A stretch of 64,000 nucleotides of DNA. Origin: Streptomyces sp. NRRL B-3428 (GTDB lineage: Bacteria > Actinomycetota > Actinomycetes > Streptomycetales > Streptomycetaceae). Each line of letters opens with the position of its first letter. Within the stretch, counting starts at the first letter, position 1. The DNA lies in assembly GCA_000721375.1 (NCBI GenBank), contig JOGW01000010.1, positions 248,001 to 312,000 on the forward strand, written 5' to 3'. The notes under the pieces are model-generated. The model worked only from the letters and a program-made list of their open reading frames with translations, was not told where the DNA came from and did no database searches. Both the position numbers and the translations under genes were made by a program. Below are positions 1-9,921 of this stretch, in pieces.

Positions 1-86
1 GAGGGGGCCGCGGCGGCGAACAGGCCGCCAAGGGCGAGGGCCGCGCAGACAAGCAGGCGTCTGGGGCGGGGAGCGGAGTGTGTCAT
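1..86 (-). CDS. Secreted or membrane protein, N-terminus only
   Basis: Only the first 28 codons lie in the window, reading from an ATG at 84-86 off the left edge. They look like an export signal: a basic stretch (RPRR), then an Ala/Leu-rich hydrophobic core ending in a run of alanines and a proline. The mature protein is outside the window, so no function can be given. It lies downstream of the exporter gene on the same strand, separated by a strong hairpin at 164-192. Confidence 0.55.
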   Translation of the reverse strand, partial: MTHSAPRPRRLLVCAALALGGLFAAAAP

Positions 87-110
87 GTGGGGGCTCCGAT
101 TCGGATTCCG

Positions 111-145
111 TGCAGGGCAGGGCAGGGCAGGGCAGTGCAGTGCAG
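111..145. repeat. 5-bp tandem repeat (K-GCAG)
   Basis: Seven consecutive 5-bp units: one TGCAG, four GGCAG, then two TGCAG. The tract lies just upstream of the truncated secreted-protein gene, in its promoter or leader region. Such a tract can change length by slippage. Confidence 0.8.
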
Positions 146-163
146 GACGGAAAACGTGCGAGA

Positions 164-192
164 CGCCCTGCGGCCTGTGTGGCCGCAGGGCG
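164..192. terminator. 12-bp perfect hairpin after the MFS gene
   Basis: CGCCCTGCGGCC and its exact complement flank the loop TGTGT. It lies downstream of the exporter gene (minus strand) and before the next minus-strand gene. There is no clear U-tract, as is common for Streptomyces terminators. Confidence 0.65.
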
Positions 193-307
193 TTGGAGCT
201 GTGCATGATGCGTGCCCGCATCGTGGTGCCGGGTGTGACAGACCGTCAAGAGCGGGAATCGGACAGCCTGTTCCGCATTCCGTGCACGGGGTGGACTTCG
301 TCGGGAG

Positions 308-1885
308 TCAGGCCGGCACCTTCTCCCCGACGATGCTCTCGGCGGGAGCCTCGGTGACCCGAACCCGTCGCAGCGCCACCGAAGCCACCGCCGCCGCCCC
401 CACAAGGAGGACCATCGCGGCGATCGCCGCCGCGTGCATCCCGCTGGTGAAGGCCTCGCGGGCCGTGGACAGGAGGGCCGAACCGGCCTGCTGCGGCAGG
501 TGCTGGGCCACCGTCACCGCACCGCCCAGGGTCTCCTGGGCCTCGGCGGGGGCGGAGGACGGCATCTGCGCGTGGTAGACCGCGTTGCCGATCGAGCCGA
601 GCAGCGCCATGCCCACCGCACCGCCGAACTCCGTACCCGTCTCCATCAGCGAGGACGCGCTGCCGGCCTTCTCCACGGGAGCGGCGCCGAGCGCCAGATC
701 CGTGAGCTGCGAGCCGATGATCACCGCGCCGGAGGCCAGGACACCGGCGGCCACCAGGATCGTCCACAGGGAGTCCGTACCGGTCAGGAGGATCACGCCG
801 AATCCGGCCGTGGAGGTCAGGAAGCCGGTCGCCACCACGGACGCCCTGTGCACTCCGCGCTGCACCAGCATCGTCGCCACGGGCGCCGCGAAGCCGATCA
901 GGACGGACGGGAGCAGGGCCCAAAGGGCCGCTTCCAGCGCGGACTTGCCGAGGACGGACTGCAGATACTGCGTGGTGAAGTAGGCCGAACCCATCATCGC
1001 GAGCGTCGAGACCAGGTTGAGCGAGACGGCCGAGCCGAAGCCCGTACGGCCGCGGAAGAGCTCGGGCGAGATCATCGGCGAGGAGCTGGTCCGCTGCCGC
1101 AGGACGAACAAGGCGGTGAAGAACAGGCCGACCGCCACCGACACCGCGTACGAGAACTCGAAGCCCTCGGCGGCGATCTCCTTCAGGCCGTACACGACCG
1201 GCAGCACCGCGGCCATGGACAGCGGAACGCTGATCCAGTCGAAGCGCCCGGGGTTCGGGTCCTTGAACTCGGGGATCAGGACCGGCGCGAGGACGAGAAG
1301 CAGCACCATGGCGGGCAGGTTGACCAGGAAGACCGAGCCCCACCAGAAGTGCTCGACCAGGATGCCGCTCATCACGGAGCCGAGCGCCACGCCCGAGACC
1401 ATCACGGCCGACCAGATTCCGATGGCCTTCGCGCGCTCACCGGCGTCCCGGAACATGTTCCTGACCAGGGCCATCGTCGAGGGCATCAGGGTCGCGCCGC
1501 CGATACCGAGCAGTGCGCGGGCCGCGATCAGCATCTCCGCGCTGTGCGAGTAGGCCGCGAGGAGCGAGGCGGCGCCGAAGGCCGTCGCGCCGAACAGGAG
1601 CAGTTTGCGTCGGCCGATCCGGTCGCCGAGCGAGCCCATCGTGATCAGCAGACCCGCGAGCGCGAACGCGTAGATGTCGAACATCCACAGCTGCTGGGTG
1701 CCGGAGGGCTCCAGATCGGCGGTGATCTGGGGGATGGCGAAGTACAGGACCGAGACGTCCATCGAGACCAGCATCAGCGGCAGCATCAGCACGCCAAGTG
1801 CGGTCCATTCCTTACGAGTTGCCCGCTCGGAACCGTTCTCGGGTGCGGGGCCGTGCGCCTGGGTGGTGCTCGGTGAGTTCGTCAT
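308..1885 (-). CDS. MFS multidrug exporter, DHA2 (14-TM) type
   Basis: A 525-residue proton-driven efflux pump of the major facilitator superfamily, in the cytoplasmic membrane. After a charged N-terminus, helix 1 is followed by the D1-like motif LDVSVLYFAIPQI, here written MDVSVLYFAIPQI. GSLGDRIGRRK (motif A) follows TM2-3, and the motif C-like stretch SGVALGSVMSGIL lies in TM5. The length and about 14 hydrophobic segments fit the DHA2 (EmrB/QacA) family, not the 12-TM DHA1 family. It is divergent from a TetR gene 110 bp away, the usual arrangement for a drug pump and its local repressor. The substrate cannot be read from the sequence. Confidence 0.93.
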   Translation of the reverse strand: MTNSPSTTQAHGPAPENGSERATRKEWTALGVLMLPLMLVSMDVSVLYFAIPQITADLEPSGTQQLWMFDIYAFALAGLLITMGSLGDRIGRRKLLLFGATAFGAASLLAAYSHSAEMLIAARALLGIGGATLMPSTMALVRNMFRDAGERAKAIGIWSAVMVSGVALGSVMSGILVEHFWWGSVFLVNLPAMVLLLVLAPVLIPEFKDPNPGRFDWISVPLSMAAVLPVVYGLKEIAAEGFEFSYAVSVAVGLFFTALFVLRQRTSSSPMISPELFRGRTGFGSAVSLNLVSTLAMMGSAYFTTQYLQSVLGKSALEAALWALLPSVLIGFAAPVATMLVQRGVHRASVVATGFLTSTAGFGVILLTGTDSLWTILVAAGVLASGAVIIGSQLTDLALGAAPVEKAGSASSLMETGTEFGGAVGMALLGSIGNAVYHAQMPSSAPAEAQETLGGAVTVAQHLPQQAGSALLSTAREAFTSGMHAAAIAAMVLLVGAAAVASVALRRVRVTEAPAESIVGEKVPA

Positions 1886-1908
1886 GGCAGTGACTGTACG
1901 GACGTCAT

Positions 1909-1969
1909 AAACGCTTGTCTAGTACGACTGTGTAAATCGATTGTGTAAAACGTTCGTCTTGTACGTGCG
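1909..1969. promoter_or_regulatory. Direct repeats in the MFS/TetR divergent promoter region
   Basis: Two similar 20-bp elements begin at 1909 (AAACGCTTGTCTAGTACGA) and 1948 (AAACGTTCGTCTTGTACGT), 39 bp apart. They match at 15 of 19 positions. They occupy the AT-richer core between the exporter and tetR starts and are candidate binding sites for the adjacent TetR protein. The tetR gene has TACCCT 7 nt before its ATG, so its transcript may be leaderless. Confidence 0.5.
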
Positions 1970-1995
1970 TCTGTCCGCTGGGTACCCTGGCGGGC

Positions 1996-2580
1996 ATGGG
2001 ACACCGTGAGGATCTGCTCGAAGGCGCGAAGCGCTGTCTGCTGGCCAAGGGCTTCGCGCGCACGACCGCGCGCGACATCGTCAAGGAGTCGGGGACGAAT
2101 CTGGCGTCCATCGGCTACCACTACGGCTCGAAGGACGTGCTGCTCGGCGAGGCCTATGTCGAGCTGGTCAGCGAGGCGTCCGTGGGCTGGGAGGCGGAGT
2201 TCTCCTCGCCGCCGGGATCCATCGAACGGTTCGAGGAGCTCTGGACCAGCGTGGTGGCGACGGTGGGCAAGCCCGATTCCATGTGGCGGCTCAGCATCGA
2301 GATCATCGCGATGGGCGACCAGCTGCCCGCCGTACGGGACTACTTGGCGCAGCAGCAGTCCGAGGGCGGGCGCGGGTTCATCGCGATGCTGATGGGGGTC
2401 GAGGAGCCGACGGTGCCCGACGAGCAGGTCGCCACGCTCGGCAAGTTCCTGACGACCCTGATGACGGGGCTCATCGCCCAGTACTCCTTCGCCCCGGACA
2501 CCGCCCCGAGCGGCAAGGAGCTGACGGAGGGACTGCGGCACCTGATCAAGGCCGCGGGCTACGAGGCGCCGGCGGGCTGA
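1996..2580 (+). CDS. TetR-family regulator of the adjacent exporter
   Basis: A 194-residue one-component repressor. The N-terminal helix-turn-helix spans about residues 5-50, with FARTTARDIVKESGTNLASIGYHYGSKDVLLGEAYVEL carrying the TetR pattern (recognition helix ending near YHYGSK). The C-terminal helical ligand pocket has a DUF/AcrR-C-like composition. It is divergent from the DHA2 exporter, so it probably represses that gene and is released by a pump substrate. The start is the ATG at 1996; the preceding bases show no ribosome binding site, which suits a leaderless mRNA. Confidence 0.92.
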   Translation: MGHREDLLEGAKRCLLAKGFARTTARDIVKESGTNLASIGYHYGSKDVLLGEAYVELVSEASVGWEAEFSSPPGSIERFEELWTSVVATVGKPDSMWRLSIEIIAMGDQLPAVRDYLAQQQSEGGRGFIAMLMGVEEPTVPDEQVATLGKFLTTLMTGLIAQYSFAPDTAPSGKELTEGLRHLIKAAGYEAPAG

Positions 2581-2594
2581 CCGCGCCGACCGGC

Positions 2595-2642
2595 CCGGCT
2601 GCTTCAGCCGACTGCCCCGGCTGCTTCAGCCGACTGCCCCGG
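2595..2642. repeat. Tandem 22-bp repeat forming two identical hairpins
   Basis: A 22-bp unit (2595-2616 and 2617-2638, then a 4-bp start of a third) sits between the convergent tetR and pucR-type genes. Each unit contains GGCTG-CTT-CAGCC, so the repeat makes two tandem stem-loops. The likely role is a bidirectional terminator that arose by duplication. Confidence 0.75.
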
Positions 2643-2647
2643 TCGCT

Positions 2648-3829
2648 CTAACTGCCCTGCAGCCGGGCCGCCTTGAGTGCCATATGGAGCAGCAGCCGGT
2701 CCTCGCCGTCGTCCAGGTCGAGCCCGGTGAGCTGTTCCACGCGCGAGAGCCGGTAGTAGAGCGTCTGGCGGTGGATACCGAGCGCCGCGGCCGTGCGTCC
2801 CGCCTGGCCCGCGTGGTCGAGGAACACCTCGGCGGTGTGCGCGAGTTCGGGGTGGCGCAGGAGCGCGGTGACCGCCGGGTCCTGTGCGGCGCCCGCGGGG
2901 AGCGCGGTCAGGAGACGGTACGGGCCGAGCGTGGACCATTCGGCGATGACCGGCGACTCGTGCGTACGTGAGGAAGGCGCCCGCTCCGTGAAGTGCCGCG
3001 CCGCGGCGGTACGGGCCGCGGCGAGCGCCTCCCGCCAGGCCTCGGGCAGCTCTGCGAGCCCGCGCCGCGCGCCGCCGATCCCGGCCGCGGCGCCCGCGGG
3101 CGCCATGGTGAGCAGCCGGGTCGCGACGGTGTGGGCGGGGGAGAGGGCGTCGGTGGCGCGCACCCGCACCAGGGCGGCGAACGCCGGGGGTCCGTCCGCG
3201 TCGGCGGCGGGCGGGACGGAACAGACCGCGACCGTGCCGGGAATCCGGGTGGCCCGGTTGTCGGTCCCGGGCCAGGGGGTCACACACACGACCGCGAGCA
3301 GATCGTCCGCGCCGGGCCCGAGCGCGGCCCGCAGCGCGGCGACCGCCATGTCACGCTGCCAGCCGCGCCCGCTGGTCAGCACGGCCCGCAGCTCACGGGC
3401 CACGTCCTCGCCGGCGCTCGCCTCGTCCGCGAGCAGCACACCGATCCGCTCGGTCACGTCCATCGCGGCGGCGAGCTGTTCGGGGCCCGGGCCCGGGTCG
3501 GTGTCGAGCAGCCAGACGTATCCGTGCACCACGCCACGGTGGCGTACCGGCAGGCAGATACGGGCTCTGAGCACACCGGCGTCGGGCGCGGCGGGGATCC
3601 GTACGGGCTCGGTCGCGCGCGCGATCCCGTATCCCTCGAACCAGGCGCGTACGGCGGCGGTGGACTTCCGGGTCAGGATCGACCGCGTCCGTACGGGATC
3701 CATCTCGATCTCGTCGTCACCGTCATGCGCACCGAAGGCGATCAGACCGAAGTCCCGGTCCTCAAGGGTGGCCGGGGCTCCGAGCAGGGTGGAGATCTCG
3801 TCCACGAGGTCCTGGTAGTCGCCTTTCAC
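2648..3829 (-). CDS. PucR/CdaR-type transcription regulator of proline catabolism
   Basis: 393 residues. The N-terminal two thirds is a sensor region typical of the PucR family. The C-terminus is an HTH_30 domain: [27 protein letters not shown], residues about 340-370. The gene is divergent from proline dehydrogenase and P5C dehydrogenase genes, with a 17-bp palindrome between them. From position alone it is inferred to activate proline degradation when proline is present; PucR-family regulators beside put operons are known in actinobacteria. The ATG start is at 3829; the 3' end meets tetR tail to tail. Confidence 0.9.
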   Translation of the reverse strand: MKGDYQDLVDEISTLLGAPATLEDRDFGLIAFGAHDGDDEIEMDPVRTRSILTRKSTAAVRAWFEGYGIARATEPVRIPAAPDAGVLRARICLPVRHRGVVHGYVWLLDTDPGPGPEQLAAAMDVTERIGVLLADEASAGEDVARELRAVLTSGRGWQRDMAVAALRAALGPGADDLLAVVCVTPWPGTDNRATRIPGTVAVCSVPPAADADGPPAFAALVRVRATDALSPAHTVATRLLTMAPAGAAAGIGGARRGLAELPEAWREALAAARTAAARHFTERAPSSRTHESPVIAEWSTLGPYRLLTALPAGAAQDPAVTALLRHPELAHTAEVFLDHAGQAGRTAAALGIHRQTLYYRLSRVEQLTGLDLDDGEDRLLLHMALKAARLQGS

Positions 3830-3935
3830 CTGTCCATTCTGGGGTACCCGACGCCTCTCTTACATCTGTATGAGATCCAGCGCACCGATGCGTGACACCT
3901 GTAGATGGCCCCGATTCAGCGGGATCCTTAGGTTT

Positions 3936-3952
3936 CACGGAGGTTCTCCGTG
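3936..3952. promoter_or_regulatory. Candidate operator upstream of proline dehydrogenase
   Basis: Perfect inverted repeat CACGGAG-GTT-CTCCGTG, 69 bp before the proline dehydrogenase start and 107 bp from the regulator start. It is the only long perfect dyad I see in this divergent region and is the best candidate for the PucR-type binding site. Confidence 0.5.
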
Positions 3953-4020
3953 CCGTACCCGGAACGTTGAAGTTTTCTGGTGCCGCACCCCTGCCCCCGC
4001 GAAAAAATGGAGGTGCCCCC

Positions 4021-4947
4021 GTGCTGGGTCCCGTGATCCTCGCCGCGTCCCGCAGCGACAAGATGCGCCGCTTCGTCTCCGCCGCACCGGGCACCAAGCA
4101 GGTCGTCGCCCGGTTCATCGCCGGCGAGAGCGTCGACCAGGTCGTCCCGATCGTCCAGGAGACCGCGGCCAAGGGCCTCGAGGTCACGCTCGACGTGGTC
4201 GGCGAGGACATCACCACGGTCGAGCAGTCGTACGCCGCGCGTGACGCCTACCTGGAGCTGATCGAGCGTCTGAAGGACCTGGGCCTGGGCACCAAGGCCG
4301 AGATGTCCGTGAAGCTGTCGATGTTCGGCCAGGCGCTGGAGGGCGGCCACGAGCTCGCTCTCGCCAACGTGCGCCCCGTCGTCGAGGCCGCCGCCGCCAT
4401 CGGCACCACGGTCACCCTGGACGCCGAGGACCACACCACCCTCGACTCGATGTTCGCGATCCACGAGGAGCTGCGGAAGGACTTCCCGCAGACCGGATGC
4501 GTCATCCAGGCCTACCTCTTCCGCACCGAGGACGACGCCCGCCGTCTCTCCGCGGCCGGCTCCCGCGTCCGTATCGTCAAGGGCGCCTACAAGGAGCCCG
4601 CCTCCGTCGCGTTCCAGGACAAGGCCGAGATCGACAAGGCGTACGTCCGCATCCTGAGGATCCTGATGGAGGGCGACGGCTACCCGATGATCGGGTCCCA
4701 CGATCCGCGCCTCATCGCCATCGCCCAGGAACTGGCCCTGCGCGCCGGCCGCAAGCTCGACGACTACGAGTTCCAGATGCTGTACGGCATCCGCAGCGAG
4801 GAGCAGGAGCGCCTCGCCGCCGAAGGCCACCGGATGCGTGTGTACACCGCGTACGGCACCGACTGGTACGGCTACTTCATGCGCCGCCTCGCGGAGAAGC
4901 CGGCCAACCTCCTCTTCTTCGCCCGCTCGATCCTCACCAAGGGCTGA
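4021..4947 (+). CDS. putB: Proline dehydrogenase (monofunctional)
   Basis: 308 residues. This FAD enzyme oxidises L-proline to delta-1-pyrroline-5-carboxylate, feeding electrons to the quinone pool. It has a TIM-barrel PRODH domain throughout, with the family segments SVKLSMFGQ, TLDAEDHTTLDSM, RIVKGAYKEP and, near the C-terminus, QMLYGIRSEEQ plus YFMRRLAEKPANL. The GTG at 4021 is chosen because GGAGG lies 7 nt upstream and homologues begin near here; the frame is open back to 3892. P5C dehydrogenase follows after 59 bp, so the two form an operon, unlike the fused PutA of enterobacteria. Confidence 0.95.
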   Translation: MLGPVILAASRSDKMRRFVSAAPGTKQVVARFIAGESVDQVVPIVQETAAKGLEVTLDVVGEDITTVEQSYAARDAYLELIERLKDLGLGTKAEMSVKLSMFGQALEGGHELALANVRPVVEAAAAIGTTVTLDAEDHTTLDSMFAIHEELRKDFPQTGCVIQAYLFRTEDDARRLSAAGSRVRIVKGAYKEPASVAFQDKAEIDKAYVRILRILMEGDGYPMIGSHDPRLIAIAQELALRAGRKLDDYEFQMLYGIRSEEQERLAAEGHRMRVYTAYGTDWYGYFMRRLAEKPANLLFFARSILTKG

Positions 4948-5006
4948 GCCCCCAACTCGAAGAACCAGCCCGACTCGACACCCCTCACAAAGGAGTTCAG
5001 GAACTC

Positions 5007-6638
<1,632 letters not shown>

Positions 6639-6668
6639 GGCCCGCCCGGCCCTTGAGGCCCTGAGTTT

Positions 6669-6705
6669 CCGCCCCCGTCCGGACCCCACACCTGGACGGG
6701 GGCGG
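6669..6705 (+). terminator. Terminator of the proline catabolic operon
   Basis: Perfect 12-bp stem CCGCCCCCGTCC / GGACGGGGGCGG with a 13-nt loop, 31 bp after the P5C dehydrogenase stop and followed by TTTCC. Confidence 0.85.
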
Positions 6706-6761
6706 TTTCCATGTCCGGGCCGGTCGCAACCGGACCTCCGCCGACTGACATCTTGATCGGC

Positions 6762-7490
6762 ATGACGACGAGCATCGAGCGCGACCTCGACTGGGACGGC
6801 TGTCACAACGTGCGGGATCTGGGCGGGCTGGGGGTGGTCGCCCGGGGTGCGCTGGTGCGGGCGGACGGGCTCGACAAGCTCACCGGCAGAGGGTGGGCGG
6901 CGGCGTACGCGCACGGGATACGGACCGTGCTCGATCTGCGGGAGTCCGACGAGTACGGCGTGGACGCGGCGCCCCGGCCCGACGGGATCACCACGGTGCG
7001 CGTCGAGTTGGACGGCATGGCCGAGGACGCCGAGTTCTGGGGGCGCTGGACCGAGGACTGGCGGTGGGGCACACCGCAGTTCTACGGACCGTTCATGCAG
7101 CGCTTCCCGCACCGGATCGCGGCGGCCGTGACGGCCGTGGCGCAGGCCGCTCCCGGCGGGGTCGTCTTCCACTGTGCGGCCGGGCGCGACCGTACGGGGA
7201 ACCTCGCCCTCGTACTGCTCTCGCTGCTCGGCGCTTCCCCCGAGGAGATCGCCGAGGACTACGCACGCAGCGCGGCGAACATGACCGCGCTCGAAACCGC
7301 CACCGGCAAGCCCTCCCACCAGGGCGCCATCGACGCGGCGTACGCCGAGCACGGCACATCGGCTTACGCGGACATGGTCGCGGCGGCCCGGGCCGTGGAT
7401 GCCGCGACCTTTCTGCCGGCCGCCGGCGTCACCGCCGCGGACCTCGCCGCGCTGCGCACCCGCGGCACCGGATCTTCACCGTCCAGTTGA
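6762..7490 (+). CDS. Tyrosine/dual-specificity protein phosphatase-like protein
   Basis: 242 residues of the Y_phosphatase3 (PtpB-like) group. The N-terminal NVRDLGGL is the family's opening motif. The P-loop HCAAGRDRTG gives the CX5R signature, with nucleophile Cys138 and Arg144. An Asp/Glu-rich segment (residues 85-100) may supply the general acid. Substrate unknown; family members act on phosphotyrosine, phosphoserine or phosphoinositides. The ATG at 6762 is chosen because the encoded N-terminus then matches the family; the frame extends to 6711 with no better start. A NIPSNAP gene follows. Confidence 0.88.
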   Translation: MTTSIERDLDWDGCHNVRDLGGLGVVARGALVRADGLDKLTGRGWAAAYAHGIRTVLDLRESDEYGVDAAPRPDGITTVRVELDGMAEDAEFWGRWTEDWRWGTPQFYGPFMQRFPHRIAAAVTAVAQAAPGGVVFHCAAGRDRTGNLALVLLSLLGASPEEIAEDYARSAANMTALETATGKPSHQGAIDAAYAEHGTSAYADMVAAARAVDAATFLPAAGVTAADLAALRTRGTGSSPSS

Positions 7491-7535
7491 TGCACGGACG
7501 GTGACCCGCGGCGCGGCACGGGGCATCATCTCCGC

Positions 7536-7838
7536 ATGATCACGATTCATCTGCGGTACGAGATCGACCCGGACCGGATCGAGGACTTCGAGGAGTACGG
7601 CCGGCGCTGGGTCGACCTCGTCAGCCGCTTCGGAGGCTCCCACCACGGCTACTTCCTGCCGAGCGAGGGGGACAGCGATATCGCGTACGCGCTGTTCTCG
7701 TTCCCCAGTCTCGCCGCGTACGAGCGCTATCGCACCGACTCCATGGCGGATCCGGACTGTCAGGAGGCCTTCGAGCTGGCACGGCGGACCAAGTGCATCA
7801 AGCGGTACGAGCGGCGGTTCCTGCGACCGCTCAACTGA
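7536..7838 (+). CDS. NIPSNAP family protein
   Basis: 100 residues, a single NIPSNAP (dimeric alpha-beta barrel) domain. It opens with MITIHLRYEIDPDRI and contains GGSHHGYFLPSEGDSDIAYALFSFPSLAAYERYR, a pattern typical of this family in bacteria. No catalytic residues are established for the family, and the cellular role is unknown. CATCAT lies 6 nt before the ATG, so the gene could have its own leaderless transcript despite being 45 bp after the phosphatase gene. Confidence 0.88.
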   Translation: MITIHLRYEIDPDRIEDFEEYGRRWVDLVSRFGGSHHGYFLPSEGDSDIAYALFSFPSLAAYERYRTDSMADPDCQEAFELARRTKCIKRYERRFLRPLN

Positions 7839-7848
7839 CCTGCCGGAA

Positions 7849-7892
7849 GGCCGGGTTCGTGGACCGAAGGGTCCGCGGGCCCGGCCTTTTCG
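7849..7892 (+). terminator. Hairpin terminator after the NIPSNAP gene
   Basis: A long, nearly perfect stem from GGCCGGG to CCCGGCC, with an inner stem around the loop GAAG, followed by TTTTCGTT. Confidence 0.85.
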
Positions 7893-8046
7893 TTGCCTCC
7901 TGTTCGGCAAAATATGCAGACCTTCTGCGCGAAGCCTTGACCTGTCCGCATCATGTGCAGACTCTGCTCTCTATATGTATGAGTGATGCACTCGGAGATT
8001 GGTGCCGCCCCGAGGTCAAGTAGCCCGCCCGGACAAGGAGTTCGCC

Positions 8047-9243
8047 ATGAGCCGCGCCTCGCGCCCGCTCGCACTGACCGCCGCCGCATTGTTCTGTCTG
8101 ACCGGGGCACTGGTGCCGCAGGCCTCCGCGGCCGGTCAGGCCCCAGAGGTCGCTGCGGCGGCCGGACCGCCCGGCACCGGCTGGACCCAGGTGTTCGCGG
8201 ACGAGTTCAGTGCGGGAGCCGTCGACACCGCGAAGTGGAACTACCGCACCGACATCAAGGCCAACAGCGCCCAGCGCCCGCAGAACGTCACGCAGTCATC
8301 GGGCCTGCTCACGATCAATCTCAAGCAGGAGAGCTACGGCGGCAAGTCCTTCACGGGCGGCGGAGTCATCTCCAAGAAGAAGCTCCGCTACGGGTACTAC
8401 GAGACCCGGGCGAAGATCAACGACGGGGCGGGCTGGCACACCTCGTTCTGGCTGATGGCCGGCGACGGCAGCACCACCTTCCCGGCCGAACAGCGCACCG
8501 AGGTCGACGGATTCGAGACCGACTCGATCAACCCGACAAGGACCATGCACAACGTGCACGGCTGGGAGGGCTCCGGCGTCCACGGCCCTGTCACCTACGG
8601 CTCGGGCTTCTACGACACCGGCCTCGACCTGCGACAGTGGCATACGTACGGCATCGACTGGTCGGAGAGCGGGGTGAAGTTCTACCTCGACGGAACGCTC
8701 AAGTACACGGCCCCGTACACCCCGAGCCAGTGGATGCACGACTACACCAGTGTCTGGCTGACGAGCATCGCCACCGGCTCCCTGCCCGACACGGCGAAGC
8801 TGCCGTCCAGCGCCCAGTTCGACTATGTCCGCTACTGGCAGCGCGACTACTACGTCGACAACGACGGCCCGGCGGCGTACGGCTTCTCCACCTCGGGCAC
8901 CTGGCAGCCGAGCACCCTCAGCGGCTGGACCAAGGGCTCGCCCGTCGTCTACGCCTGCACCGCGGGTACGAAGGCGACCTGGCGCCCCAACATCACGGGG
9001 GCCGGCAGCTACGAGGTCTACCTCCGCAAGACGGCCGCACCCGAAGGCGACCCCGCCGCCACGGTCAGGCTCGACAACAACGGCGCGGTGACCAGCAGCA
9101 CGATCGACGAACGTACGGGCAGCTCGGGTTGGACCTCGCTGGGCACCCAGACCTACGCCGCGGGCACCACGGCCTCCGTGTCGCTGACGGCGAGCGGTAC
9201 GGGCTGTGTGCACGCGGACGCGGTGAAGTTCGTCCGCCGCTGA
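8047..9243 (+). CDS. Secreted glycoside hydrolase family 16 with golvesin-like C-domain
   Basis: 398 residues. A signal peptide (about 1-29, ending QASAAG) precedes a GH16 beta-jelly-roll domain (about 45-265). The active-site signature ExDxxE is present as EVDGFE: nucleophile Glu152, Asp154, acid/base Glu157. From about residue 275 a golvesin C-terminal-like domain begins (GSYEVYLRKTA, TTASVSLTASGTGCVHADAVKFVRR), often found on exported polysaccharide-degrading enzymes. Likely an endo-acting beta-glucanase or galactanase; the exact glycan cannot be told. AGGAG precedes the ATG at 8047. The gene is monocistronic and convergent with the lipid genes. Confidence 0.92.
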   Translation: MSRASRPLALTAAALFCLTGALVPQASAAGQAPEVAAAAGPPGTGWTQVFADEFSAGAVDTAKWNYRTDIKANSAQRPQNVTQSSGLLTINLKQESYGGKSFTGGGVISKKKLRYGYYETRAKINDGAGWHTSFWLMAGDGSTTFPAEQRTEVDGFETDSINPTRTMHNVHGWEGSGVHGPVTYGSGFYDTGLDLRQWHTYGIDWSESGVKFYLDGTLKYTAPYTPSQWMHDYTSVWLTSIATGSLPDTAKLPSSAQFDYVRYWQRDYYVDNDGPAAYGFSTSGTWQPSTLSGWTKGSPVVYACTAGTKATWRPNITGAGSYEVYLRKTAAPEGDPAATVRLDNNGAVTSSTIDERTGSSGWTSLGTQTYAAGTTASVSLTASGTGCVHADAVKFVRR

Positions 9244-9261
9244 CCCGAGGGTGGGAGCTGC

Positions 9262-9921
9262 TCAGCCGAGCAGCTCCGCCACGGCGTCCCGCGCCTCCTC
9301 CGCAGTGACGGTCGAGGGCAGCGGGGCGCCGATGCGCACCTGGAGCCGGGTGCGGTGCAACCTGCCGTGTTTCGGCAGGAGGTCGCCCGTGCCGAGCAGG
9401 GCGACCGGGACCAGGGGCACCTTCGCCTCGCGGGCGAGCAGCACCGCGCCCCGGTGGAAGGCGCCGAGCGCGGGGCCGCGGGTCCCCTCGGGGAACAGGA
9501 CGACCGCATGGCCCCGCCGCAGGGCCTCGGTCATGGCGAGCAGATCGCCGAGCCCGCCGCCCGTACGACGTACCGGAAAACCGGCCGCGAGCCGTCGGCA
9601 GATCCGTCGCCGCCAGGGCGTCGCGAACCAGTAGTCGGCGGCGGCCGCGATCCTCGGCGCGTGCCGGGCGTCGAGCGCGGCGAGCAGGGCGGCGGTGTCT
9701 GCGTGCGAGGTGTGGTTGGCGACGACCACACAGCCGCCCTCGGGGAGGCGGCCGGTGCGGCGGATGCCGCCGGTGACGCCGAGAGCGCCTCGCCACAGGG
9801 TGCGGCGCAGCCGCGCGGTCAGGCGGCCCGCGCGGGCGGGCAGCGGGAGATGGGCGCAGCCGGCCCGGACGCAGCGCCTGCGCATACGGAGCCTTCCGGA
9901 AGATGTGGCGGTCGCGGTCAC
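9262..9921 (-). CDS. PlsC-type lysophospholipid acyltransferase
   Basis: 219 residues. It transfers an acyl chain to a lysophosphatidic acid-type acceptor at the membrane. The motif NHTSHADTAAL (NHX4D) and the motif FPEGTRG are both intact. The GTG start at 9921 overlaps the stop of the CdsA-like gene (GTGA), so the two are translationally coupled. It is the last gene of a three-gene lipid module. Because ordinary PlsC and GpsA are encoded elsewhere in this window (57190-58949), this paralogue probably serves a special phospholipid. Confidence 0.88.
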   Translation of the reverse strand: MTATATSSGRLRMRRRCVRAGCAHLPLPARAGRLTARLRRTLWRGALGVTGGIRRTGRLPEGGCVVVANHTSHADTAALLAALDARHAPRIAAAADYWFATPWRRRICRRLAAGFPVRRTGGGLGDLLAMTEALRRGHAVVLFPEGTRGPALGAFHRGAVLLAREAKVPLVPVALLGTGDLLPKHGRLHRTRLQVRIGAPLPSTVTAEEARDAVAELLG

